From contig JAFDZI010000021.1 in NCBI GenBank assembly GCA_018266955.1, forward strand, positions 1-64,000: a stretch of 64,000 nt of DNA, given 5' to 3'. Below the pieces are notes generated by a model, which searched no databases, was not told where the DNA came from, and saw nothing but the letters and a program-made list of their open reading frames with translations. Each line of letters begins with the position of its first letter. The first letter of the stretch is position 1. A program made the translations under genes and the position numbers. The DNA comes from Bacteroidota bacterium. GTDB lineage: Bacteria; Bacteroidota; Bacteroidia; Flavobacteriales; Weeksellaceae. Positions 9,832-18,782 of this stretch are shown piece by piece.

Positions 9832-11334
9832 TTATTTTTTACGGTAAAGGTTATAGTCACTTCCTGAAGGTTTCATGTGGTAAATTTTTTGCAATAAAGG
9901 ATTATCGGAATTGAGATGGTCTTTAATTCTGAATTCTTTTTCCAAAATATAATAAGCTTTGTAATAGGCTGCATCTTTGGACTGAAAAAGATCTGTATAA
10001 GATAATATATATTTGGGATGTCGGTTTTTAACGGTGTTAAGTTTATAATGAGCTTTGTCTTTTTTTATTTCTTCTTGAATTTTTTTATCTACCAATCCCA
10101 CTTCATCTATGGTTTTTAAATGCGAAAAATACGGAACATACCCCGCAGGTTCTAGAAAAATCCATTGGTTTTTGTCTTTTTCTATAGAGTCCAGGTACAA
10201 TCCTATCTTTCTGCGGTAATTCCATTCACCATTTCCCGTGGCAATAGAATGTACGGTTTGGAAGGCAACCATAGGAAGAATATAAACGATAATGAATAAG
10301 GAAAGCCAAAGTTTTTTATTTCGTTCTTGTTCCAAAATAAAGATGATAACAGGAACGAATAAAAGAATTTGTGGAACCCAATAATACCAATCGAAATAGC
10401 TTTTCTGAGAAATGAAAATAATTTGTTTGGCCCAAGCGAAAATAAAAATAATCCAAACAAAAAGATTTCTGTTTTCTTTTTTTCGTACGATGGATATAAA
10501 AGCCAATAATTCGAAGATTAAGATAATCCAGGTGACAAAATTGATGTTCCCGGGCGTTTTAAACATTCCCCAGAAGTTGCCAAAATTCATAGCAAAATAC
10601 TGCCAGTTTTCTGTTGGAGTAAAAACCCTATCGTAGGTGAGTTGTTTGGCTGTGATGGTGTTGTTTACTATTTCATGGAAATACAACCAATTGAATGAGA
10701 GTACGGTAAGTACACCCAGAATACCGCCTAATATATAAGCCCATCGGAGTTTTTTAATCCAAATGACATCAACTAAAAATACTATTCCCAAAAAGATAAC
10801 GGTGTCTATTCGGGTGAAAAGAATCAGTATTGGAAAAATAATTTCTACCCATTTTTTGCCTTGAAATAATCCAAAATACAGCAAACCCATTTCTAAAAAG
10901 AAAAGTAGGCCATATTCCATTCCTAAGATAGAAATTTTGATGGAAGGAGGCAGTAAGCCAAACAATAGGATGAACAATGCCTGCTGAGATGGATTTTTAA
11001 GTATAAGTTTTGATAGCCAATAACTTCCTATGGTAAATAAAACTGAATTGAACAGCAATAAGGGATAAATAAAATGTTCTTTTCCAAAAATTAAATTGAA
11101 AAAATAAGAAGTAAACATGTAGAGATGTGTAGTGGAGGACGAAATTTTTTCATCCCCATTGAATCCGATTACGCCATAATCCAATAGATTTTGTGCTACA
11201 CGCCAAGTAATAAGCGCATCTTCTTGTATGTGCTGTGTGAGCAGGAAAAGTAATTTGACGATAATAATGCCAAGTACAGCATAAATAGGGAGCTTGTTCG
11301 TGTTTTTCAAGTCGAGTGTTTTTTTTCTATGCAA
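9832..11334 (-). CDS. Polytopic membrane protein, GT-C glycosyltransferase-like
   Basis: 500 residues with about ten hydrophobic segments and a soluble C-terminal third. The layout (N-terminal membrane helix, first periplasmic loop with acidic residues, many helices, C-terminal domain) resembles lipid-linked sugar transferases of the GT-C fold (GT39/GT83-like). No diagnostic catalytic motif is certain, so the sugar and acceptor are not assigned. It lies downstream of the DUF2723 gene on the same strand, separated by a terminator hairpin. Both may serve envelope or protein glycosylation. Confidence 0.6.
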   Translation of the reverse strand: MHRKKTLDLKNTNKLPIYAVLGIIIVKLLFLLTQHIQEDALITWRVAQNLLDYGVIGFNGDEKISSSTTHLYMFTSYFFNLIFGKEHFIYPLLLFNSVLFTIGSYWLSKLILKNPSQQALFILLFGLLPPSIKISILGMEYGLLFFLEMGLLYFGLFQGKKWVEIIFPILILFTRIDTVIFLGIVFLVDVIWIKKLRWAYILGGILGVLTVLSFNWLYFHEIVNNTITAKQLTYDRVFTPTENWQYFAMNFGNFWGMFKTPGNINFVTWIILIFELLAFISIVRKKENRNLFVWIIFIFAWAKQIIFISQKSYFDWYYWVPQILLFVPVIIFILEQERNKKLWLSLFIIVYILPMVAFQTVHSIATGNGEWNYRRKIGLYLDSIEKDKNQWIFLEPAGYVPYFSHLKTIDEVGLVDKKIQEEIKKDKAHYKLNTVKNRHPKYILSYTDLFQSKDAAYYKAYYILEKEFRIKDHLNSDNPLLQKIYHMKPSGSDYNLYRKK

Positions 11335-11355
11335 ATATAATTTTTAAAAGGATAA

Positions 11356-11380
11356 TAAAAAAACGGACATTGCTGTCCGT
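11356..11380 (-). terminator. Terminator after the DUF2723 gene
   Basis: On the minus strand, ACGGACA (11380-11374) pairs with TGTCCGT (11369-11363) around a 4-nt loop and is followed by seven T residues. It lies 6 nt after the DUF2723 stop codon, so the downstream GT-C-like gene is likely to need its own promoter or read-through. Confidence 0.8.
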
Positions 11381-11385
11381 TCTGA

Positions 11386-14300
11386 TTATTGGGTTACCTT
11401 AATGATGGCATTGGTTATCTGATGTTCCTTTTCTTTAGCATAAGTACTGTCATAAGGTTCTATCACATCAAATAGATATTGATAAAACGGAGTTATGGTC
11501 TGTACTTTATCCGACTCATTAAGTGCTTTTTCTTTGCCTATCATTTCTAGGTCTTTTACAAATTCATTAAATCTTTTATCGATAGGTGTAATGGATTTTA
11601 CAATGTAATCGTAGGCTTTATTTTTTTGTCCTAACTTTTCATAAGCATCAGAAACGGCACTTACGACCAATGAATATTCCATAGGTTTTACGCGCATCTC
11701 TCTTTTAATGAATTTTTGTTCTTCTTTGCTCAGACTTTGATAGTAGTCGTATTCTTTAAAAATATTTTGAATAAGACTCTTGGCCAGTGCCAAGCCTTTG
11801 GCTTCTTGGCCGGACACAATGTATCCTGAAACTAAATAACTTAAAGAACGGATATCATTGTATTTTTTTGCAGGGATTTCTCTAGAAGCAAGATCCAATA
11901 CTTCTGCCGCCTTTGCTTTTTCACCTTTCATTGCCAAAGCTTGGGCAGCTCTGGAGGCAGAACTTCTGTAGGTGATGATGTTGGAAGTACAAGTTTCGTC
12001 AAAATGAACCGATAAGTCTTTGAAATTTCCCCATTTGAAATTCTTTACTACTTGGTAGAGTTGGTCTGCATCTACTCGTCCTACTTCACCATTCGGGTCG
12101 GGTTTGGTATAAATTGGAACTAGCCTAAAGCTGAAGCCATCCATTTGTAAGTAATTTTGCAGAAAAAATACATTTTCGTCTTCATAGATACCACCATTAG
12201 AAAAACTAATAGGTCGTTTCCAATCGAAATTTGCCAAGATGTCCAAAAGCATCATGTTGTTTTTAAACATAGAAGATTTTTTGTAATCAATCACGATTTT
12301 ATCCACCGCAAGAGCGGCATCTTTGGCAGGGATAATTCCGGCTTTTACTGCGTTTTCTTTGTTTACCGGAAGGATAAATTTATGTACTGGTAAAAAGTTG
12401 AATTTTTCATATTTTTCCTCTCCAAAAATCATTTTTAGAATTTCATCCTTTTCAGGTGATTTCATTTTTATAAAATTCACGGCTTCCTTCATGGTCATAG
12501 AATCTTGAGTCATGAATTTTTTAAAGCTTGCAAAAGTATTTTCTGGCGCTCCTTGTTCTTTCATGCTTTCAAAAATACCTTTCCAATCATCTGGTCCCAT
12601 CAGATAGATTTGTTCGTTGTTGCCGTCACGATAGTCGTTGTGGGTAAACAAGCTTGGAGCTGGCATTGCATTGTAGGTTCTTCTTTTCACTTGGTCTATA
12701 TTCCAAGGAGTAGAAAGGAGGGTGAAATTTATTACTTTAACATCATCTCTGAAGTTTTCAGTTTCTTGAATGGCCCATACCGGATAGGTGTCGTTATCGC
12801 CATATACAAAGATAATATCGTTTTTAGGTAAAGATTTCAAAACAGAATATGCATAGTCATGCGCTGCACTTCGCTTACTTCTGTCGTGTGGATTATAGTT
12901 TTGGAAACCCATCATGAAGGGAATACCCAAAAGCAAAATTCCCATTACCATTGTTGTTGCATTGGATTTTATTTTTTGTTGTAACCACCACAATATTGCG
13001 GCTGCACCCAAACCAATCCAAATGGAAAATGCGTAAAATGAGCCTACCATGGCATAGTCTCTTTCCCTTGGTTCGAATGGTTTTACACCGGTATAAAAAA
13101 TAATTCCAACACTGGTGAGTATGAATAAGGATAAAATGGCATAAAATCTACCAAAATCTCTGTTTAATTGAAAGAAAAAACCAATTAAACCTAAAATTAG
13201 AGGTAAGAAAAAGAATTTTACTGTGCTTTCATTGTTGAATTTTGCAGGCATATTGTTCACATTACCTACATTCAATTCATCAATAAACGAAACTCCCGAA
13301 ATCCAGTTTCCTTTGGTGTTTTCCATGTTTCCTTCCAAGTCATTTTGTCGGCCAACAAAATTCCAAAGCAGATAGCGAACAAAGTAATACCCATTTTGGA
13401 AAGTGAAGAAATAATCTAAATTCTGAGCCAGTGTAGGTCTTTGCACTCGGATAAGATCGTACTTTTTCGCTTGCAAATAATCTTCTAGTTTTATGGTTTT
13501 GTCATTGTATTTTGATTTTAAATCATTGAAAAACTGTTTGGCTTCTGGGCTTTCAGCAATGGCTTCATTATAATCATTGAGGGTAAAATCCGGTGCTCCG
13601 TACATGTTGATGTAATTGGACATTACATCCTGGCTTTCGTTAAACATTCTAGGCATAAAGCTCACATGCTCTGGGTTGTACACATAGTCGAATCTTCGCC
13701 CTACTTCTCGGTAAGTTCCTGTTTGTTCGTCTTTTTCGTAAATGGCTTCTTTTTGAATGCTTTTGTAGCTGCCGTCTTCATTTTTTTCTATTCCATTGGC
13801 ATCCAAATAGGCAGTATAGTTTTGTCCATAAATCGTTGGCCAGTCGCCATATTGTACACGATTGTAATAATCCAACATGCCAATGGCGTTATCTGGATCG
13901 TTCAAATTCATAGGAGGATTGGCATTGGCACGGATAGGAATCACCAACCAGCAAGAAAATCCAATCAACATATACACGACGGACAAAGCAATGGTTTGGA
14001 AAATGTTTTTTTTCGATTTTCTAGAATATTGAATAGCAAAATAACATGCAGTGATAAGCATTATAAAAGCAATAATAGTTCCCGAATGAAACGGTAGTCC
14101 TAAGCCATTCACTGCAAAAATTTCAACTTTTCCAAAGAAAGTCATTACAACAGGAAAAATAATTTTGAATACAAAACTCAATACTACGAGTGTAATGAGA
14201 TTTGCCCATGCAAAGGATTTCCAAGTAAAAGAATAATTTCTTGCATAGTAAATCAGGCAAACGGCAGGGATGGCCAACATACACATCATGTGTACTCCAA

Positions 14301-14871
14301 CGGATAATCCAGTAACAAAAAAGATAAGAATAATCCATCTTTCGTTATCCCTATCGTGGTATTCGTTTTCCCATTTGGTTATAAGCCAAACGATTAAAGC
14401 GATAAACATAGAGGCCATAGAATATACTTCGCCTTCCACTGCAGAGTACCAAAAAGTATCCGAAAAAGTAAAAGCCAAAGCACCAATTATTCCCGAAAAT
14501 AAAATGGCTATTTCTTCATTTTTGTTGATTTCTTCAAAATCCTTATTCAATAATCTTCTGACCAAATGGGTGATGGTCCAAAATAAAAATAAAATCGTAA
14601 AAGCACTAAATAACGCAGACATGGCATTAATGACTACCGAGTACAACTCGCCTTTGCCCATTGCAAATATGCCAGCAACAGCGCCAACCAGCTGAAATAA
14701 TGCAGCGCCAGGAGCGTGGGTAACTTGTAACTTAACCGCCGAAGAAATGTATTCGCCACAGTCCCAAAAACTGAAACTCCTCTCCATAGTAGAAAGGTAA
14801 GTGATAAAAGCAATTGCGAAAACTACCCAGCCCAATAGGGTATTCCATTTTTTGAAAGTCCAATTTTTCAT
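11386..14871 (-). CDS. DUF2723 (GT117-type) large membrane protein
   Basis: 1161 residues. The N-terminal half has a dozen or so membrane helices, beginning with the family-typical MERSFSFWDCGEYISSAVKL segment (about 29-48). The C-terminal half is soluble and contains alpha-helical TPR-like repeats. The DUF2723 family is conserved across Bacteroidota and is classed with the GT-C glycosyltransferases (GT117), so a role as an envelope or protein glycosyltransferase is likely. The exact reaction is not established by anything visible here. The DCGE/acidic pair in the first loop is the probable catalytic site, by analogy with other GT-C enzymes. Confidence 0.88.
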   Translation of the reverse strand: MKNWTFKKWNTLLGWVVFAIAFITYLSTMERSFSFWDCGEYISSAVKLQVTHAPGAALFQLVGAVAGIFAMGKGELYSVVINAMSALFSAFTILFLFWTITHLVRRLLNKDFEEINKNEEIAILFSGIIGALAFTFSDTFWYSAVEGEVYSMASMFIALIVWLITKWENEYHDRDNERWIILIFFVTGLSVGVHMMCMLAIPAVCLIYYARNYSFTWKSFAWANLITLVVLSFVFKIIFPVVMTFFGKVEIFAVNGLGLPFHSGTIIAFIMLITACYFAIQYSRKSKKNIFQTIALSVVYMLIGFSCWLVIPIRANANPPMNLNDPDNAIGMLDYYNRVQYGDWPTIYGQNYTAYLDANGIEKNEDGSYKSIQKEAIYEKDEQTGTYREVGRRFDYVYNPEHVSFMPRMFNESQDVMSNYINMYGAPDFTLNDYNEAIAESPEAKQFFNDLKSKYNDKTIKLEDYLQAKKYDLIRVQRPTLAQNLDYFFTFQNGYYFVRYLLWNFVGRQNDLEGNMENTKGNWISGVSFIDELNVGNVNNMPAKFNNESTVKFFFLPLILGLIGFFFQLNRDFGRFYAILSLFILTSVGIIFYTGVKPFEPRERDYAMVGSFYAFSIWIGLGAAAILWWLQQKIKSNATTMVMGILLLGIPFMMGFQNYNPHDRSKRSAAHDYAYSVLKSLPKNDIIFVYGDNDTYPVWAIQETENFRDDVKVINFTLLSTPWNIDQVKRRTYNAMPAPSLFTHNDYRDGNNEQIYLMGPDDWKGIFESMKEQGAPENTFASFKKFMTQDSMTMKEAVNFIKMKSPEKDEILKMIFGEEKYEKFNFLPVHKFILPVNKENAVKAGIIPAKDAALAVDKIVIDYKKSSMFKNNMMLLDILANFDWKRPISFSNGGIYEDENVFFLQNYLQMDGFSFRLVPIYTKPDPNGEVGRVDADQLYQVVKNFKWGNFKDLSVHFDETCTSNIITYRSSASRAAQALAMKGEKAKAAEVLDLASREIPAKKYNDIRSLSYLVSGYIVSGQEAKGLALAKSLIQNIFKEYDYYQSLSKEEQKFIKREMRVKPMEYSLVVSAVSDAYEKLGQKNKAYDYIVKSITPIDKRFNEFVKDLEMIGKEKALNESDKVQTITPFYQYLFDVIEPYDSTYAKEKEHQITNAIIKVTQ

Positions 14872-15047
14872 GTTGAATTTTATACAATTCTGCGAAAATA
14901 GTACTTTTCAGTTATTTTGTTGTAATTTTAACATAAATATAATTTTGGTTTGATTTTTGATGGCTATCGTTGTTTTGTAAAAGTTAAAAATTTTAAGAAA
15001 AATTAAATTTATTGACCGAAATCACAAGTTTGAACTTTTTTTTTTTA

Positions 15048-15055
15048 TACTTTTG
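15048..15055 (+). promoter_or_regulatory. Possible -7 box of the cysteate-synthase-like gene
   Basis: TACTTTTG fits TAnnTTTG and lies 33 nt before the start codon, downstream of a run of eleven or more T residues. No TTG occurs at 19-21 nt upstream (the nearest is 15 nt away), so only the -7 element is supported. Confidence 0.45.
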
Positions 15056-15088
15056 CAAACAGTTTTTTAGAGAAAAAATGACAAAGTA

Positions 15089-16126
15089 ATGACTAATGTT
15101 TACAATAACATTCTTGGATTGATAGGGAATACCCCTTTAGTTAAACTAAATGAAGTAACCCGAAATAGTCCAGCAACCGTTTACGCAAAATTAGAATCTT
15201 TTAACCCAGGACATTCTACCAAAGATAGAATAGCGCTTCATATTATTGAAGCTGCAGAGAAAAAAGGATTATTGAAACCTGGTGCAACCATTGTGGAGAC
15301 AACTTCTGGTAATACTGGATTTTCTATTGCTATGGTGAGCATCATCAAAGGATATAAATGTATATTATCCGTGAGCGATAAAACAAAAGCAGAAAAAATT
15401 GCCTATCTTAAAGCATTGGGTGCAGAAGTTCATATATGCCCAGCATCTGTACCTGCAGAAGATCCTAGATCCTATTACGAGGTAGCCAAAAGAATTGCAG
15501 CTGAAACGCCAAACTCTATCTATATTAATCAGTATTTTAATGAATTGAATATAGAGGCTCATTATCTAACAACCGGGCCAGAATTGTGGGAGCAAACCGA
15601 AGGTAAAATCACTCATATTTTTGCTTGTACAGGAACAGGGGGTACACTTTCTGGATCTGCAAAATTTTTGAAAGAGAAAAATCCAAATATAAAAGTAATT
15701 GGTGTGGATGCAGACGGATCCATCCTGAAAACCTTTCATGAAACCGGCGAAATTAATTTAGATGAAATTCATTCTTATCAAATAGAAGGTTTGGGGAAAA
15801 ATCTTATTCCAGGTGCATTGTTGTTTGATAAAGTGGATGAATTTGTTCGTGTAAACGATGAAATGAGTGCGTATTGTACTCGAGAAATAGCCCTAAAAGA
15901 AGCAATAATGGGCGGCTATACAACAGGAGCTGTATTGCAAGCTTTCAAACAATATGCTGAGACACATCCAATGAAAGAAGAGGATTTGGTGGTTTTGGTA
16001 TTTCCGGACCATGGTTCCAGATACATTACAAAAGTATATAGTGACCAATGGATGGAAGAACAAGGCTTTGTGAACAATGGTGTGCATAACAACGATGAGG
16101 TTTACAAAACTGAAATCGTAAAATAA
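15089..16126 (+). CDS. PLP-dependent cysteine/cysteate synthase-like enzyme
   Basis: 345 residues of the tryptophan-synthase-beta superfamily (CysK/CysM/CBS). The PLP lysine lies in HSTKDR (about 42-47), the phosphate loop is ETTSGNTGF (about 70-78) and the C-terminal PDHGSRY is present. Canonical cysteine synthases read SVKDR and TSGNTGI at these places; the substitutions hint at a sub-family. The next gene is an alpha-oxoamine synthase. In capnine-producing Bacteroidota this gene pair supplies L-cysteate (from phosphoserine and sulfite) and then acylates it. I therefore favour cysteate synthase; ordinary O-acetylserine sulfhydrylase remains possible. The ATG overlaps the stop of a 3-codon frame (15078-15089). 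Confidence 0.75.
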   Translation: MTNVYNNILGLIGNTPLVKLNEVTRNSPATVYAKLESFNPGHSTKDRIALHIIEAAEKKGLLKPGATIVETTSGNTGFSIAMVSIIKGYKCILSVSDKTKAEKIAYLKALGAEVHICPASVPAEDPRSYYEVAKRIAAETPNSIYINQYFNELNIEAHYLTTGPELWEQTEGKITHIFACTGTGGTLSGSAKFLKEKNPNIKVIGVDADGSILKTFHETGEINLDEIHSYQIEGLGKNLIPGALLFDKVDEFVRVNDEMSAYCTREIALKEAIMGGYTTGAVLQAFKQYAETHPMKEEDLVVLVFPDHGSRYITKVYSDQWMEEQGFVNNGVHNNDEVYKTEIVK

Positions 16127-16147
16127 AAATGAATAAAATAATACATC

Positions 16148-16180
16148 AATCAGTCTTTTACAATCCGTGAGAGACTGATT
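16148..16180 (+). terminator. Hairpin between the synthase pair
   Basis: A 9-bp perfect inverted repeat, AATCAGTCT (16148-16156) with AGACTGATT (16172-16180), lies in the 95-nt gap between the two PLP-enzyme genes. The 15-nt loop and weak T-tract (TTGTGTTT) make it a partial terminator or processing site rather than a full stop. Confidence 0.4.
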
Positions 16181-16221
16181 TGTGTTTAAAAATCAATATT
16201 TAACTTATTAAATTCCGTAAA

Positions 16222-17496
16222 ATGATTGATATTTTCGATAGAATTAAACAAAATCCTGGTCCTTTAGGACAATTTGCAGATTATGGCGAAGGGTACTTTA
16301 TTTTTCCAAGATTGGACGGACCCATCGGTCCTAGAATGAAATTTCAGGGTAAAGATGTAGTGTTTTGGAGTGCCAATGATTATTTGGGACTATGCAACCA
16401 TCCAGAAGTATTGGCCACCGACGCACAAGCTGCTGCAGAGTACGGAATGTTTTATCCTATGGGAGCTAGAGCCATGTCCGGAGAAACGGATAAACACTTG
16501 CAACTGGAAAAGGAATTAGCAGAATTTGTACAAAAAGAATCAGCGTATTTACTGAATTTCGGCTACCAAGGAATGGTCTCCATTATCGATGCATTGGTCT
16601 CCAGACATGATGTTATTGTATATGACTCCGATTCTCATGCTTGTATTGTGGATGGAGTGCGTTTGCACATGGGTAAAAGTTTTACCTTCAAACATAATAA
16701 CATAGAAAGTTTAGAGAAAAATTTGGCTAGAGCAACCAAAGTAGCAGAAGAAAATGGAGGTGGCATATTGGTGATTACTGAAGGGGTTTTCGGAATGAGA
16801 GGACTCCAAGGAAAGTTAAAGGAAATATGTGATTTAAAATCCAAATTCAACTTTAGATTGTTGGTAGATGATGCTCATGGCTTCGGTACTCTAGGTACAA
16901 CGGGTGCTGGTGCAGGAGAGGAACAAGGTTGCCAAGATCAAATTGATGTTTACTTTTCTACATTTGCAAAATCCATGGCCGGTTTTGGTGCTTTTGTAGC
17001 CGGAAATCAAGATATAGTTCGTTATTTAAAATTCAATATGCGTTCTCAGATTTTTGCAAAATCACTGACGATGCCAATGGTAATAGGAGGATTGAAAAGA
17101 TTGGAACTATTAAGAACTCGACCAGAAATTAAAGCAAAACTTTGGGAAAATGTAAATAAATTACAAGGTGGTTTGCTGGCAAGAGGTTTTAACTTGGGGA
17201 ATACCAATACTTGCGTAACTCCAGTAATGATGCAGGGATCACCTGTAGAAGCAACTCTATTGGTAAAAGATTTAAGAGAAAACTTCGGAATCTTTACCTC
17301 TGTAGTAGTGTATCCAGTAATACCGAAGGGAATGATATTGCTAAGATTAATACCAACAGCTTCCCATACCGATGCAGAAATAAATGAAACTTTGGCTGCC
17401 TTCGAAGCCATTCATGATAAATTAGTGAATGGGGTGTACAAAGCTGAAGCTGAAAAATATTTAAAAGAAAATAATTTAAGTTTCAAAGAAATTTAA
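16222..17496 (+). CDS. Alpha-oxoamine synthase, probable cysteate (or serine) fatty acyltransferase
   Basis: 424 residues, fold-type I PLP enzyme of the KBL/BioF/serine-palmitoyltransferase group. Visible are the cofactor-stacking histidine (SDSHACIVDG, about 137-146), DDAHGFGTLG (about 216) and the Schiff-base lysine in TFAKSMAGFGAF (about 250). The normal BioF motif TFSKALGG is altered. The enzyme condenses an amino acid with an acyl-CoA or acyl-ACP, with loss of CO2. Serine would give sphingolipid bases and cysteate would give 3-oxocapnine. The adjacent synthase-like gene argues for cysteate and hence sulfonolipid, which in Flavobacterium is linked to gliding. No ketoreductase sits next to it. 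Confidence 0.8.
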   Translation: MIDIFDRIKQNPGPLGQFADYGEGYFIFPRLDGPIGPRMKFQGKDVVFWSANDYLGLCNHPEVLATDAQAAAEYGMFYPMGARAMSGETDKHLQLEKELAEFVQKESAYLLNFGYQGMVSIIDALVSRHDVIVYDSDSHACIVDGVRLHMGKSFTFKHNNIESLEKNLARATKVAEENGGGILVITEGVFGMRGLQGKLKEICDLKSKFNFRLLVDDAHGFGTLGTTGAGAGEEQGCQDQIDVYFSTFAKSMAGFGAFVAGNQDIVRYLKFNMRSQIFAKSLTMPMVIGGLKRLELLRTRPEIKAKLWENVNKLQGGLLARGFNLGNTNTCVTPVMMQGSPVEATLLVKDLRENFGIFTSVVVYPVIPKGMILLRLIPTASHTDAEINETLAAFEAIHDKLVNGVYKAEAEKYLKENNLSFKEI

Positions 17497-17516
17497 TTTT
17501 AAATACGATAGTCTAT

Positions 17517-17562
17517 ACCCGATTAGTTTTTGAGCAATCACAAGAATTAATCGGGTGTTTTT
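17517..17562 (+). terminator. Terminator after the oxoamine synthase
   Basis: ACCCGATTA (17517-17525) pairs perfectly with TAATCGGGT (17548-17556) around a long loop and is followed by GTTTTTT. It separates the lipid gene pair from the glycosyltransferase. Confidence 0.7.
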
Positions 17563-17586
17563 TATCGTTAGACCTCCAAAAACCAA

Positions 17587-18681
17587 ATGAATTTACCCTC
17601 TAAAATATCCATTTTGTTTATTCTTCCCGATTTAGAAACCGGTGGAGCCGAGCGAATTGTGATGACTTTGGCCAACCACTTGCCAAGAACGGTTTTTGAA
17701 CCTCGTATAATGTTGTTGCGCAAAGAAGGTGGCTATCTGGATATGGTGAATAAAGATGTGGAAATCATAGACCTAAAAACCCAACGCATCAGAAATGGTT
17801 TGATACCAATTCTTAAAGGAATTAGAAAAATTAAACCCGATATCGTTTTTTCGGGTTTTGGAGAAGTGAATGCTTATTTGTCTTTATTTATCAAATTTTT
17901 TCCTAAAACAAAATTCATTGCTAGAGAAACCAATGTGGTATCCCGACATATAACTCGGCCAGAAATTAAGTTTTTTTATAAATTCTATAACAATTACCAC
18001 AAAATAATTTGTCAAAGCAATGACATGCAATTGGATTTGCAAGATAATTTCAAAATCAAAGCTCAGAAAATCATTAAAATTAATAACCCTGTAGATTTTG
18101 ATGCAATAGAACAACAATTGCAATTGGCAGAAAATCCTTTTTTTGCACATGCAGAAACCGAAAAGAAAGTGGTTGCCATTGGGAATCTCTCTGCCAGAAA
18201 AGGTTTTGATAACTTATTGCGAGTTTTTTCTTATTTGAAAAATGAAAATATTTCATTACACATCATAGGCGATGGTAGGGACAAAGAAATTTTATTCCAA
18301 ATGAAAAAAGACCTTGGTTTGGATAAAGTATTTTTTCATGGTCAACAGAAAAATCCATACCGTTTTTTAAAGTATTCAGATTTGTTTGTGCTTTCATCTC
18401 GATATGAGGGTTTCCCAAATGTACTGTTGGAGGCGGGTGCTTGTGGTGTTTTTGCATTGGCGAATAACTGCCCTGGAGGGATAGATGAAATCGTGCAAAA
18501 CGGCATTAATGGAGAGGTGGAATCTATAGAAAATCACGAAAAATTTGCTCAAAAAATTTTGACTACCCTACATCAAAGTCATGATAAAGAAAGGATAAAA
18601 AACTCCATTCGGTCTCGGTTTTCAAAAGAAATAATTCTGGATAAATACAAATTAGAATTTCAGAAAATAGTTCAGAAATAG
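17587..18681 (+). CDS. Family 4 glycosyltransferase
   Basis: 364 residues, GT-B fold. The N-terminal domain opens with the glycine-rich ILPDLETGGAERIV (about 12-25). The C-terminal domain has the GT4 signature VLSSRYEGFPNVLLEAGACG (about 272-291), where the paired glutamates bind the nucleotide sugar. Donor and acceptor are unknown. It stands alone between two terminator-bounded units. A role in glycolipid or polysaccharide synthesis is inferred from the family. Confidence 0.9.
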   Translation: MNLPSKISILFILPDLETGGAERIVMTLANHLPRTVFEPRIMLLRKEGGYLDMVNKDVEIIDLKTQRIRNGLIPILKGIRKIKPDIVFSGFGEVNAYLSLFIKFFPKTKFIARETNVVSRHITRPEIKFFYKFYNNYHKIICQSNDMQLDLQDNFKIKAQKIIKINNPVDFDAIEQQLQLAENPFFAHAETEKKVVAIGNLSARKGFDNLLRVFSYLKNENISLHIIGDGRDKEILFQMKKDLGLDKVFFHGQQKNPYRFLKYSDLFVLSSRYEGFPNVLLEAGACGVFALANNCPGGIDEIVQNGINGEVESIENHEKFAQKILTTLHQSHDKERIKNSIRSRFSKEIILDKYKLEFQKIVQK

Positions 18682-18782
18682 AACTGGTTATTTTATGTAA
18701 ACTATCTTGTATGGAAACCATTATATAGTTCAAAAATTTGTAAATTCGCAAAAAATTAATTTTAATTAAAAAATAATAAACA

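Noticed and set aside
12157-14695. Long reading frames antisense to the DUF2723 gene
   Set aside because: They have no start context or domain pattern and mirror the codon bias of the real gene on the other strand.
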